DNA of 41,201 nucleotides from positions 1-41,201 of the forward strand of contig CAMTPA010000026.1 of NCBI GenBank assembly GCA_947074275.1, written 5' to 3'. Shown here in pieces: positions 25,482-33,650 of this stretch. Each line of letters begins with the position of its first letter. The first letter of the stretch is position 1. The DNA is from an uncultured Bacteroides sp. (GTDB lineage: Bacteria; Bacteroidota; Bacteroidia; Bacteroidales; Bacteroidaceae). Under the pieces are notes generated by a model that was not told the DNA's origin, ran no database searches, and was given only the letters and a program-made list of their open reading frames with translations. The position numbers and the translations under genes are program-made.

Positions 25482-26429
25482 TTATAGCAATCCTTTTTCT
25501 GCTAAATAACGTTCGGCTTCGATGGCTGCTTTGCAACCACTGGCTGCTGCGGTGATGGCCTGACGATAGTGCGGATCGGCCACATCGCCTGCTGCAAATA
25601 CACCGGGCACTTTGGTGCGTGGCGAATCGGGTTCGGTGATGATATACCCCACCTCATCAGTATCAATGTATTCTTTGAAGATGTCGGAATTGGGATGATG
25701 ACCTATCGCCAAGAAAAAACCGTCGATGGGTAGTGAGTAGCGTTCTTCGTCGGCTTCGTCCCAACGTTTCACCAAGCTCACACCTTCTACACCGTTGTCA
25801 CCAAACAACCCTACGGCGTTGGTTTCAAACAACACCTCTATCTTTTCGTGTTTCATCACACGCTCTTGCATTATTTTGGAAGCACGCAAAAACGGTTTGC
25901 GAACAATCAAATAGACTTTCGATGCCAAACCAGCCAAGTAAATTGCTTCTTCGCAAGCAGTATCGCCACCACCTACTACCGCCACTACCTTTTTGCGATA
26001 GAAAAAGCCATCGCAAGTGGCGCAAGCACTCACGCCCATACCTGCATATTTTTGCTCGTCTTCCAATCCTAAGTATTTTGCAGTAGCTCCTGTTGCGATT
26101 ATCACCGTTTGAGCTTCTATCACTTTGTCACCATCTATTTTTATTTTATAAGGTGACGTTTTCAAGTCGGCGTGTGTAGCGATACCAAAACGAATGTCTG
26201 CCCCAAAACGCTCTGCTTGCGCACGCATATCCTCCATCATCTGAGTGCCACTAACTCCTTGTGGATAACCCGGGAAGTTCTCTACATCGGTGGTAGTGGT
26301 GAGCTGACCGCCAGGTTGAAGTCCTTCATACATCACGGGGCTGAGGTTGGCACGTCCCGCATAAATCGCAGCTGTATAGCCAGCAGGTCCCGATCCTATT
26401 ATCAGGCATTTTACTTGTTCTGTAGTCAT
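25482..26429 (-). CDS. trxB: Thioredoxin reductase
   Basis: The 315-residue flavoprotein reduces thioredoxin with NADPH in the cytoplasm. Visible motifs are the FAD-binding GSGPAGYTAAIYAGRA near the N-terminus, the redox-active CATC in SACATCDGFF, the NADPH-binding VGGGDTACEEA, and the C-terminal FAD motif GVFAAGDVADPHYRQA. Length is typical. It is the last gene of an operon with ftsK and lolA, 47 bp after the lolA-like gene, and has a strong terminator. The same gene order occurs in other Bacteroidales (from memory). Nothing unusual is seen. Confidence 0.97.
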   Translation of the reverse strand: MTTEQVKCLIIGSGPAGYTAAIYAGRANLSPVMYEGLQPGGQLTTTTDVENFPGYPQGVSGTQMMEDMRAQAERFGADIRFGIATHADLKTSPYKIKIDGDKVIEAQTVIIATGATAKYLGLEDEQKYAGMGVSACATCDGFFYRKKVVAVVGGGDTACEEAIYLAGLASKVYLIVRKPFLRASKIMQERVMKHEKIEVLFETNAVGLFGDNGVEGVSLVKRWDEADEERYSLPIDGFFLAIGHHPNSDIFKEYIDTDEVGYIITEPDSPRTKVPGVFAAGDVADPHYRQAITAAASGCKAAIEAERYLAEKGLL

Positions 26430-26476
26430 ATCTTTTTCTTTTTAATATCTTGTTCTTAAACTTTATTCTTATTTTT

Positions 26477-27121
26477 CTATCGTAAATCTATCACCTCTAC
26501 ATCGGGATAGTTTTGAGGATTGAACACAAAACGCGATTCAGGAAGTTTCACTCCAGCCTGATAGTTTTTGATTACAATCTCGTTGATGGTCTGATCGCGC
26601 AACATTACCTTCACAAACACAGGCTGATAGGTTGCTTTATCTACATAGAGCACAATGTGCGACAGGTCGTTTCGCTTGTCAGTAGCCTTGAGTTCTACAC
26701 TGTAAACAGGCTTGCCCTGAAAGCTGTTTTTATCACCCATCACATAATCGAATCCTTTTTTATAAATGTAGAGCAACATATAGGGATTGACACTCTGCAA
26801 CTCCGCTTGTGTGGGTCTGCTCACTGTTACCTCTTCGCTTGCAGGCATATACACCCATTGCGTTTTTCCATCAAACCACGACATATACTCATCCGTGCGC
26901 AAGTAAAACCGCTCGCCCTTTAACTCTATCTCACCGTTTGCTGCACCCAACGATTGTCCTCGGCGCAATGCTTCGAGACGGAATGTGGCTTTCACACCTC
27001 CCGCTTTTTCGAAAGCTTGCGCAGTGCGGTCGAGTATGTTGGCTGCTTCGGCTGATTGCTGTGCCACCGCTTGCCACACACACACGATGGACAATAGACT
27101 TAATAAGATGTATCTTTTCAT
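26477..27121 (-). CDS. lolA: LolA-like outer-membrane lipoprotein carrier
   Basis: The 214-residue periplasmic protein has a signal peptide (VWQAVAQ) and a LolA/LolB-like fold: NILDRTAQAFEKAGGVKATFRLE, then the beta-strand sequence FYLRTDEYMSWFDGKTQWVYMPASEEVTV. It would carry lipoproteins across the periplasm, which matters here because several PUL products are lipoproteins. It begins 22 bp after ftsK and precedes trxB. Bacteroidetes usually encode more than one LolA-like protein, so the exact role is inferred. Confidence 0.88.
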   Translation of the reverse strand: MKRYILLSLLSIVCVWQAVAQQSAEAANILDRTAQAFEKAGGVKATFRLEALRRGQSLGAANGEIELKGERFYLRTDEYMSWFDGKTQWVYMPASEEVTVSRPTQAELQSVNPYMLLYIYKKGFDYVMGDKNSFQGKPVYSVELKATDKRNDLSHIVLYVDKATYQPVFVKVMLRDQTINEIVIKNYQAGVKLPESRFVFNPQNYPDVEVIDLR

Positions 27122-27143
27122 CTGCTGTTTTTAGGAACGTTTG

Positions 27144-29651
27144 TTATCTTAAATTGTTCAGTCTCGTCTCCAAGTCGTGCTCGTCTACACACATCACCTC
27201 ACGCGGCTTGCTGCCTTGTGTAGCACCTACAACACCTGCTTTTTCGAGCTGATCCATAATGCGTCCGGCACGGTTGTAACCTATCGCAAACTTGCGCTGT
27301 ATCAGCGATGTTGACCCTTGTTGATGTATCACGATGAGGCGTGCCGCATCTTCAAACAAGGGGTCGAGACGTCCCATATCCACATCGCCCAAATCGCTAC
27401 CGCTACCATCGTCTGTCACATATTCGGGCAAATGGAACGCCGATGGGTAGCCTTGCTGCTTAGCTATAAATTTGGTTATTTCCTCCACTTCAGGAGTATC
27501 AATAAAAGCACACTGCACACGTACAGGGTCGGCACCTTGCAAGAAGAGCATATCGCCTCTACCTATCAGTTGATTGGCTCCGGGACGGTCGAGAATGGTA
27601 CGTGAATCCATCATTGCCGATACACGGAATGCCACGCGCGCTGGGAAGTTGGCCTTGATAGTACCCGTGATGATGTTGGTAGTGGGTCGTTGTGTAGCGA
27701 TAATCATATGAATGCCCACCGCACGAGCCAACTGCGCAATACGAGCTATTGGCAACTCTATCTCTTTGCCGGCAGTCATTATCAGGTCGCCAAATTCATC
27801 AATCACCACCACGATATAAGGCATATACTTGTGTCCTTTTTCGGGATTGAGACGACGATTGATAAATTTCTCGTTGTATTCTTTGATGTTGCGCACGTGT
27901 GCCGTTTTCAGCAAGTCGTAGCGTGTATCCATCTCCACACACACCGAGTTGAGTGTTTGCACCACCTTTGTCACATCGGTGATTATGGCATCGCCATTAT
28001 CGGGCAGCTTTGCCAGAAAATGATTTTCTATCACCGAATAGATGCTAAACTCCACTTTCTTGGGGTCGACTAACACAAACTTCAGTTCGGCAGGGTGTTT
28101 CTTATATAATAAGGAGGTGATAATGGCATTCAGTCCCACCGATTTACCTTGTCCTGTGGCACCTGCCACCAGCACGTGTGGCATTTTACATAGGTCTACC
28201 ATAAACACATCGTTGGTGATGGTTTTACCAAAAGCAATGGGCAGTTCGTAGTCGGACTCTTGAAACTTGCGACTACCGATAATGCTTTGCCCCGATACGA
28301 TTTTAGGGTTTGAGTTGGGCACCTCGATGCCGATAGTACCTTTACCCGGAATGGGAGCGATGATACGAATGCCCAATGCCGAAAGACTTAGTGCAATGTC
28401 ATCTTCCAACCCACGAATTTTAGAGATGCGCACCCCCTGTTCGGGAGTTATCTCATAGAGCGTCACTGTGGGGCCTACGGTGGCTTTTATGGTACTTATT
28501 TCGATGCCAAAGCTACGCAGCGTGTTGATAATCTTATTCTTGTTGGCATTCTGTTCCTCCATATTGATGGTCGGTTCATTATTCTCAAAATGCCTCATTA
28601 GGTCGATGGTGGGATAACGGTAGTTCTCCAAGTCGAGTTGCGGATTATAAGGTTCCATCTCTGCGGGCTTGTAGTCTTCATCCTCTTCTACTCCAGCTTC
28701 CACCTCAAATTCAGGCTCTCTATCGGCAGCATTCTCTTGGGAGTGTGCCACAGCTGGTTCGGCAACGGTATTTTCAAAAGTCATCGCCACGTCGCCGCCC
28801 GAAGGGTTGCCTGCGGCCTCCTCCACATCACCCTCAGTAAGAGGCATTTCAAGTGAAAGTTCTTCCTTCAATGGTAATGCTGGTTTGTAGCTACTATTCA
28901 AGTCGAAATTCACCTCTGTGGGTGGCACATTTTCTGCCACGGGTTCAGAAGATGGTTCGGCTTGCGGCTGTTCAGGCACATCGGTCGTAGGCTCTTCCGC
29001 TTTGGGAGTTTTCTCTTTGCGTTTCAAAAACTCAAATCCCAGCACCTTGCGCATCCAAACAATGGTGTTGGCACTGATAAAAACCAAAAAACAGAAGGCG
29101 ATAGCCACTAACAGCAGCCACACACCGGGTCGTCCGATTTGCGAAATCATCCACACCGACACGTTGTAACCGTGCAATCCACCCCAATAGAAAAACGAAT
29201 CCTGGTAATAATCCATAAAGGCAAACCCCAAGAACACCGATGCCCAAATGAGCAGCAAGGCACACGCCAAAAACCATTTCCAAAGCTTCACGATGCGCAC
29301 ACGCATCAGTTTGAGACCAGCTATGGCCAAAAACAACAAGATAAAAAACGAAGCCAGACCGAAACAGTCGTTTATCAAATAGTTTGCCACTTGCGCCCCG
29401 CGCGACCCTGCGTAGTTTTTCACCTTATTGTCGATAGCCGCCAAGTCTAACGGGTCGGCATTCTGAATGATGCTTTGATCGGCAGCTCCCGTAAAGAAGA
29501 AAGATGAGAAAGCCAGCAGCAGGTAGACGGCGAAAAACACCAATACCAATCCGGTGACAAACAGAAATGTTTCGTTTTTGAAGAAAGCCACTATTTTAGA
29601 GGGCGAGACGGTGCGTTGTGTTGTCTCCTTATCCGATTTCTTTTTAGCCAT
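27144..29651 (-). CDS. ftsK: FtsK/SpoIIIE-family DNA translocase
   Basis: A septal DNA pump of 835 residues that moves chromosome ends during division. The N-terminal part has about four membrane helices (residues about 25-185). An acidic, proline-rich linker (about 210-350) follows. The motor domain has Walker A (GATGQGKSVG) and Walker B (YIVVVIDEFGDL). The C-terminal gamma winged helix (from about DPLFEDAARLIV) reads KOPS-like sites. I chose the ATG at 29651 (MAKKKSD). An in-frame ATG 36 bp further upstream adds residues not typical of the family and overlaps the candidate -7 box at 29685-29692. It is first in an operon with lolA and trxB. Confidence 0.96.
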   Translation of the reverse strand: MAKKKSDKETTQRTVSPSKIVAFFKNETFLFVTGLVLVFFAVYLLLAFSSFFFTGAADQSIIQNADPLDLAAIDNKVKNYAGSRGAQVANYLINDCFGLASFFILLFLAIAGLKLMRVRIVKLWKWFLACALLLIWASVFLGFAFMDYYQDSFFYWGGLHGYNVSVWMISQIGRPGVWLLLVAIAFCFLVFISANTIVWMRKVLGFEFLKRKEKTPKAEEPTTDVPEQPQAEPSSEPVAENVPPTEVNFDLNSSYKPALPLKEELSLEMPLTEGDVEEAAGNPSGGDVAMTFENTVAEPAVAHSQENAADREPEFEVEAGVEEDEDYKPAEMEPYNPQLDLENYRYPTIDLMRHFENNEPTINMEEQNANKNKIINTLRSFGIEISTIKATVGPTVTLYEITPEQGVRISKIRGLEDDIALSLSALGIRIIAPIPGKGTIGIEVPNSNPKIVSGQSIIGSRKFQESDYELPIAFGKTITNDVFMVDLCKMPHVLVAGATGQGKSVGLNAIITSLLYKKHPAELKFVLVDPKKVEFSIYSVIENHFLAKLPDNGDAIITDVTKVVQTLNSVCVEMDTRYDLLKTAHVRNIKEYNEKFINRRLNPEKGHKYMPYIVVVIDEFGDLIMTAGKEIELPIARIAQLARAVGIHMIIATQRPTTNIITGTIKANFPARVAFRVSAMMDSRTILDRPGANQLIGRGDMLFLQGADPVRVQCAFIDTPEVEEITKFIAKQQGYPSAFHLPEYVTDDGSGSDLGDVDMGRLDPLFEDAARLIVIHQQGSTSLIQRKFAIGYNRAGRIMDQLEKAGVVGATQGSKPREVMCVDEHDLETRLNNLR

Positions 29652-29684
29652 ATTGTTTTTTATACACTTACTAATTCTTACTTG

Positions 29685-29692
29685 CAAAAGTA
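29685..29692 (-). promoter_or_regulatory. Candidate -7 box for the ftsK operon
   Basis: The minus strand reads TACTTTTG, a match to TAnnTTTG, 33 nt before the ATG at 29651. A good -33 box is not evident. Confidence 0.45.
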
Positions 29693-29742
29693 GTATAAAA
29701 CAAACCTATTTCCTAAAAATCGAGCAGCGAAATTGTCTCTTC

Positions 29743-29791
29743 AAAAAAACAATAGACACACACCCATTTAAAACGCTGAGTATGTGTCTAT
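29743..29791 (-). terminator. Intrinsic terminator of the cupin gene
   Basis: ATAGACACA (29752-29760) pairs perfectly with TGTGTCTAT (29783-29791). On the minus strand the stem is followed by TG and seven T residues (A-run 29743-29749). The loop is long (22 nt). It lies 22 bp after the cupin stop codon. Confidence 0.8.
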
Positions 29792-29813
29792 GATTTATCT
29801 GTTTGTTGTTCTA

Positions 29814-30143
29814 CTATTTTTCGGGTAAATCAACACAAACAATGAGCAGACCCTTTTCGATACAAGTGCAACTGTGCGACACGCCTGCTTCCAGTCTCAT
29901 TCCATCTCCCTGTGTCACCATATGCTTTTCCCCATCAATCACAAATTCAAATAAGCCGCCTGCCACATAAGCTATGCGAGTGCTGGTGTGAGTATGCGCC
30001 CCACCTATTGCACCTACTTCAAAGCTCACCTTCACCATCTTCATTTTTTCATCGTAGCCCATTATTTGTTTTTTAATACCCTCGGCCACAGATTCCCACG
30101 GAGTTTCGTTTTCAAAAACGAATGCTTTACTTTTTGTTTCCAT
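29814..30143 (-). CDS. Small cupin-domain protein
   Basis: A 109-residue single-domain cupin. The metal-binding motif 1 reads GGAHTHTSTRIAYVAGGLFEF and motif 2 lies around the GDGMRLEAGVSHSC stretch, giving three candidate histidine ligands. Small cupins of this kind bind metal and often have unknown substrates; some help degrade pectin products, and the CE12-CE8 esterase is encoded divergently next door. That link is suggestive only. It has its own terminator and no signal peptide, so it is cytoplasmic. Confidence 0.88.
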   Translation of the reverse strand: METKSKAFVFENETPWESVAEGIKKQIMGYDEKMKMVKVSFEVGAIGGAHTHTSTRIAYVAGGLFEFVIDGEKHMVTQGDGMRLEAGVSHSCTCIEKGLLIVCVDLPEK

Positions 30144-30246
30144 ACTTTCTCCTTTTTTTTAAAATATTCAAGTCTTTATTCATTCTGCAATACAATTATT
30201 CCACCTAATGCAACGGTTTTTATACGTCTATCGAACAGAATCTTTG

Positions 30247-30254
30247 TAAGTTTG
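30247..30254 (+). promoter_or_regulatory. Candidate -7 box for the esterase operon
   Basis: TAAGTTTG matches TAnnTTTG and lies 33 nt before the ATG at 30288. The -33 box is unclear (TTTT at 30217-30220, 26-nt spacing). Confidence 0.45.
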
Positions 30255-30287
30255 CAACAATATAATATCAAATAAGTTCGACTAAAA

Positions 30288-32015
30288 ATGAAAAACAAGT
30301 TGTTGCTTCTTTTGGGGCTATTTTGTTTGTGTGCGGCTTTCCGTCCCGACCGCCCTGTTACTACAATTTTTATGATTGGTGATTCGACGATGGCGAATAA
30401 AAACATCACTGGCGGAAACCCCGAAAGAGGTTGGGGAATGATGCTTCCTGGTTTTTTTACAGAAGAAATCAAGATAGACAATCACGCCGTGAACGGACGT
30501 AGTTCCAAGAGCTTTATCGACGAAGGACGTTGGGACAAAGTGTTGACAAAGATTAAGAAGGGCGACTATGTTTTCATTCAGTTTGGACACAACGATGAGA
30601 AAGCAGACTCATCGCGCCACACCACACCAGGCACAACTTTCGATGCCAATCTGCGACGTTTTGTAAATGAAACCCGCGAGCGTGGCGGCATACCCGTGCT
30701 GTTCAACTCCATTGTGCGCCGCAATTTTGTGAAACCACACGATGCGTCAATCAGCACCGACAAAAGACACGATGCAGGCACAGTAGAGCAACCCGAAGAA
30801 GGGAGTACGCTTTTTGACACGCACGGGGCTTATTTGGACTCACCACGCAATGTAGCTACCGAGCTGAACGTGCCTTTTGTAGATATGAACACACTCACAC
30901 ACAATTTGGTAGAGGATATGGGGCCTGTCGACTCAAAGCAACTATTTATGTGGGTAGCACCCGATGAAGTGCCCGCTTTCCCTAAAGGACGTGAAGACAA
31001 CACACACCTCAACGTGAAAGGCGGCAGAGTGGTAGCTGGATTGGCGGTGGATGCTATTGCCGAAGCTGTTCCTGCGCTGGCTCCTTATGTGCGCCATTAT
31101 AACTATGTGGTGGCACAAGATGGTAGCGGCGATTTCTTTACCGTGCAAGATGCCATTGACGCTGTGCCCGACTTTCGTAAAAACAACCGCACTACCATAT
31201 TGATACGCAAAGGCAACTACAAAGAAAAGGTGATTGTGCCCGAAAGCAAAATAAATGTATCACTTATTGGCGAAGAGGGGGCAGTGATTACTTACGACGA
31301 CTACGCCAGCAAGAAAAATGTGTTTGGCGAAGAAAAAAGCACTTCCGGATCGTCTACTTGCTACATTTACGCTCCCGATTTCTACGCCGAGAATATCACT
31401 TTCGAGAATAGTTCGGGACCGGTGGGACAAGCGGTGGCTTGTTTTGTATCGGGCGATAGAGCTTATTTCAAGAATTGCCGCTTCTTAGGATGTCAGGACA
31501 CACTCTATACATACGGGAAAAATAGCCGTCAATACTACGAAGATTGCTACATCGAAGGAACAGTAGATTTCATATTTGGCTGGTCTACTGCCGTGTTCAA
31601 CAATTGCCAGATTCATAGCAAAAGCAAAGGCTATGTCACAGCCCCCGCCACCGACAAGGGCAAAGAGTATGGTTATGTGTTTTACGACTGCAAACTAACT
31701 GCCGACGACGACGTGAACGGTGTTTATCTGTCGCGTCCGTGGCGGCCTTATGCGCAAGCGGTGTTTATCAACTGCGAATTGGGCAAGCACATCGCCCCCG
31801 AGGGTTGGAACAACTGGAGCAAAAAAGATGCTGAGAAGACCGTGAACTACGCCGAGTATGGCAGCAAGGGCACAGGTGCCAACCCACAAGCACGTGCCAA
31901 GTTTTCGCGCCAACTCAAAAACCTGAAAGGATACAATATGACCGAAGTGCTGCAAGGCACAGATGGTTGGAGTCCGACGACAAAGGGGAATGAGCTTGTT
32001 GAAGTAAAAAGATGA
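30288..32015 (+). CDS. Fused rhamnogalacturonan acetylesterase (CE12) - pectin methylesterase (CE8)
   Basis: One 575-residue exported chain with two esterases. The first (about 25-260) is an SGNH hydrolase with GDST (Ser33), GRSS (70-73), GHND (100-103) and the Asp237/His240 pair in EDNTHLN, like CE12 rhamnogalacturonan acetylesterases. The second (about 270-565) is a right-handed beta-helix pectinesterase with GQAVA, QDTLY, GTVDFIFG and SRPWRPYAQ, which supply the family's Gln, two Asp and Arg. It would remove both acetyl and methyl groups from pectin. The N-terminus has a hydrophobic export signal; lipidation is unclear. The next gene begins 4 bp after its stop, showing tight coupling. No polysaccharide lyase or SusCD pair is nearby. 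Confidence 0.94.
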   Translation: MKNKLLLLLGLFCLCAAFRPDRPVTTIFMIGDSTMANKNITGGNPERGWGMMLPGFFTEEIKIDNHAVNGRSSKSFIDEGRWDKVLTKIKKGDYVFIQFGHNDEKADSSRHTTPGTTFDANLRRFVNETRERGGIPVLFNSIVRRNFVKPHDASISTDKRHDAGTVEQPEEGSTLFDTHGAYLDSPRNVATELNVPFVDMNTLTHNLVEDMGPVDSKQLFMWVAPDEVPAFPKGREDNTHLNVKGGRVVAGLAVDAIAEAVPALAPYVRHYNYVVAQDGSGDFFTVQDAIDAVPDFRKNNRTTILIRKGNYKEKVIVPESKINVSLIGEEGAVITYDDYASKKNVFGEEKSTSGSSTCYIYAPDFYAENITFENSSGPVGQAVACFVSGDRAYFKNCRFLGCQDTLYTYGKNSRQYYEDCYIEGTVDFIFGWSTAVFNNCQIHSKSKGYVTAPATDKGKEYGYVFYDCKLTADDDVNGVYLSRPWRPYAQAVFINCELGKHIAPEGWNNWSKKDAEKTVNYAEYGSKGTGANPQARAKFSRQLKNLKGYNMTEVLQGTDGWSPTTKGNELVEVKR

Positions 32016-32019
32016 AAAT

Positions 32020-33177
32020 ATGCGCCTACATCGTTCGTTAGCCCTGCTATTTACACTCTTATGGTCCGCACTCTCGTTTGCACAACAGGCAAAAGGGTAT
32101 GAGTTTGAAAAAGATTACCCTCTGTTTCTGAATCGCATAAAAGAGGATCTGACCTACCCTATGGCGTGGGGAAACAGCCAAACAACCCACTTCGACACGT
32201 GGCGCAGTGAGGCACGAAACACCGTGCTGGAGGCAATGCTAACACCACCACCACCTGCTGCCGACTATGCTATGGAGGTGATAGCCTCCCAGAAACGAAA
32301 CGGACACACGGCCTACAAAATAGAGTTCAACCTCACCGATTACTCGCGTGTGCCTGCCTACCTACTGATACCCGATGGTGAAGGAACGTTTCCGGGAGTA
32401 GTGCTTCTGCACGACCACGGTGCCCATTTCTCGATTGGCAAAGAGAAGATGATTCGCCCCTTTGGAGTAGACTCTTTGGTGGTGGCAGATGCCGAAAAAT
32501 GGGTCTCCACGTGCTACGAAAGTCAATATCCCGGCGACTATCTTGCCTCGCAAGGCTATGTGGTGCTGTCAGCAGATGCCCTATTCTGGGGCGAAAGAGG
32601 AAGAAAGGAAGGAGTGCGCTACGAAAGCCAACAAGCCATTTCGTGCGTGTTCGATATGCTGGGACGAAGCTGGAGCGCATTCGTTGGCTACGAAGATATG
32701 TACACCGCCGACTTCTTAGCCTCGCTGCCACAAGTAGACACAGAGCGCATCGGGTGTATGGGTTTTTCGATGGGAGGATACCGCTCGTGGATGCTTGCAG
32801 CCCTTTCGGACAAGGTGAAAGCTGGAGCTGCCGTTTGCTGGATGACGACTACCGAATATCAGCTATCGCCTCAATATAGCAAAGGCAAAGGAGATTCCAA
32901 TTATGTGAATGTGCTGCCCGGATTGCGCCGCTATATGGACTATCCGCACATCGCCTCTATCGCCGCACCAAAACCGATGCTCTTTTTTAATGGTAGTAGC
33001 GACAGACTATTTCCTGTGCCTGCCGTGGAGGATGCCTACAACACGATGCGAAGTGTGTGGAGCAGCCAAAACAAGAGCGAGAACTTAGTGACCAAACTTT
33101 GGGACACTCACCACGTGTGCAACCAAGCGATGCAAAGCGAAATAGCACGTTTCTTCGATAAGCATTTGAAACCGTAA
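32020..33177 (+). CDS. Exported alpha/beta hydrolase, probable carbohydrate esterase
   Basis: The 385-residue product has a signal peptide (ending SFAQ) and an alpha/beta-hydrolase fold of the dienelactone hydrolase or acetyl-xylan-esterase-like type. The nucleophile elbow is GFSMGG with Ser250, the oxyanion region is HDHG (121-124), an acid lies in FNGSSDRLF, and a histidine in WDTHHVCNQ. Large insertions flank the elbow. It starts 4 bp after the CE12-CE8 gene, so it probably removes another acyl group from the same pectic substrate. The exact bond cut cannot be read from sequence. A 458-bp non-coding stretch follows. Confidence 0.88.
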   Translation: MRLHRSLALLFTLLWSALSFAQQAKGYEFEKDYPLFLNRIKEDLTYPMAWGNSQTTHFDTWRSEARNTVLEAMLTPPPPAADYAMEVIASQKRNGHTAYKIEFNLTDYSRVPAYLLIPDGEGTFPGVVLLHDHGAHFSIGKEKMIRPFGVDSLVVADAEKWVSTCYESQYPGDYLASQGYVVLSADALFWGERGRKEGVRYESQQAISCVFDMLGRSWSAFVGYEDMYTADFLASLPQVDTERIGCMGFSMGGYRSWMLAALSDKVKAGAAVCWMTTTEYQLSPQYSKGKGDSNYVNVLPGLRRYMDYPHIASIAAPKPMLFFNGSSDRLFPVPAVEDAYNTMRSVWSSQNKSENLVTKLWDTHHVCNQAMQSEIARFFDKHLKP

Positions 33178-33226
33178 AGCCTCTTTCTTCAAACAGCTTT
33201 ACAACTGTGCATATATAGCCCGATAA

Positions 33227-33280
33227 CTGTTAATAATTATCCCGTTGGATGTGAACATCTGAGTGGATAACTATTAACAG
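33227..33280. repeat. 54-bp near-perfect palindrome with nested inner hairpin
   Basis: The outer arms 33227-33242 and 33265-33280 pair over 16 positions with one mismatch. Inside, GATGT (33248-33252) pairs with ACATC (33255-33259). It begins 50 bp after the hydrolase stop codon. There is no T-run, so a dimer-binding operator or mRNA 3'-end structure is as likely as a terminator. Confidence 0.75.
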
Positions 33281-33352
33281 CCCAGCACCTGCTCATAAAT
33301 ACCTAATAATCAAGCAACAAGACACAACCCCACAAAGCAGGTATATTGCTTA

Positions 33353-33422
33353 TGCTGACAAGGCCTTGCCAGCTTGGTAGATAGGCCTTTCCAGTGCGGT
33401 AGGCAGGCCTATCTACCAAGCT
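33353..33422. repeat. 67-bp palindromic repeat element, copy 3
   Basis: It matches the element inside the fructan operon at 59 of 67 positions. An 18-bp perfect stem (33371-33388 with 33405-33422) encloses a 16-nt loop. Three sub-units start at 33362, 33384 and 33406, period 22. The last unit is the inverse complement of the junction between the first two, which creates the stem. Confidence 0.9.
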
Positions 33423-33623
33423 ACCTATGCACACCTACGCTGGCCAGCAACTTACAATGCCTAAAAACGTTCGACAACCTACCCTACCAGCACCCACTTT
33501 GTTAAGTTAATTACACTTGACAAAGTAGGACATTTTAACCTTTAGAGTGGTGAAACTTTACTAAAATGAGCTTAACTACTTGTAAAATAAGAGTAACCCT
33601 GCTATGCTGATACGTTAAATTCG

Positions 33624-33631
33624 TATCTTTA
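33624..33631 (+). promoter_or_regulatory. Candidate -7 box for the propeller HTCS gene
   Basis: TATCTTTA differs from TAnnTTTG only at the last base. Transcription would begin near 33638, which favours the ATG at 33651 over the one at 33636. Confidence 0.35.
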
Positions 33632-33650
33632 CCGCATGGAATATTACAAT

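Larger units (their letters stand above)
33178..33635. other. Intergenic region with palindromes and a repeat element
   Basis: No gene is evident in these 458 bases. They hold a 16-bp inverted repeat (33227-33280), copy 3 of the dispersed 67-bp element (33353-33419, with a stem reaching 33422), a 7-bp inverted repeat ACTTTGT/ACAAAGT (33496-33526) and a candidate promoter box for the HTCS gene (33624-33631). No ordinary terminator with a T-run was found after the hydrolase gene. Confidence 0.7.

Noticed and set aside
29652..29687. Upstream start for ftsK
   Set aside because: It overlaps the TACTTTTG promoter box, and the family-like MAKKK start is at 29651.
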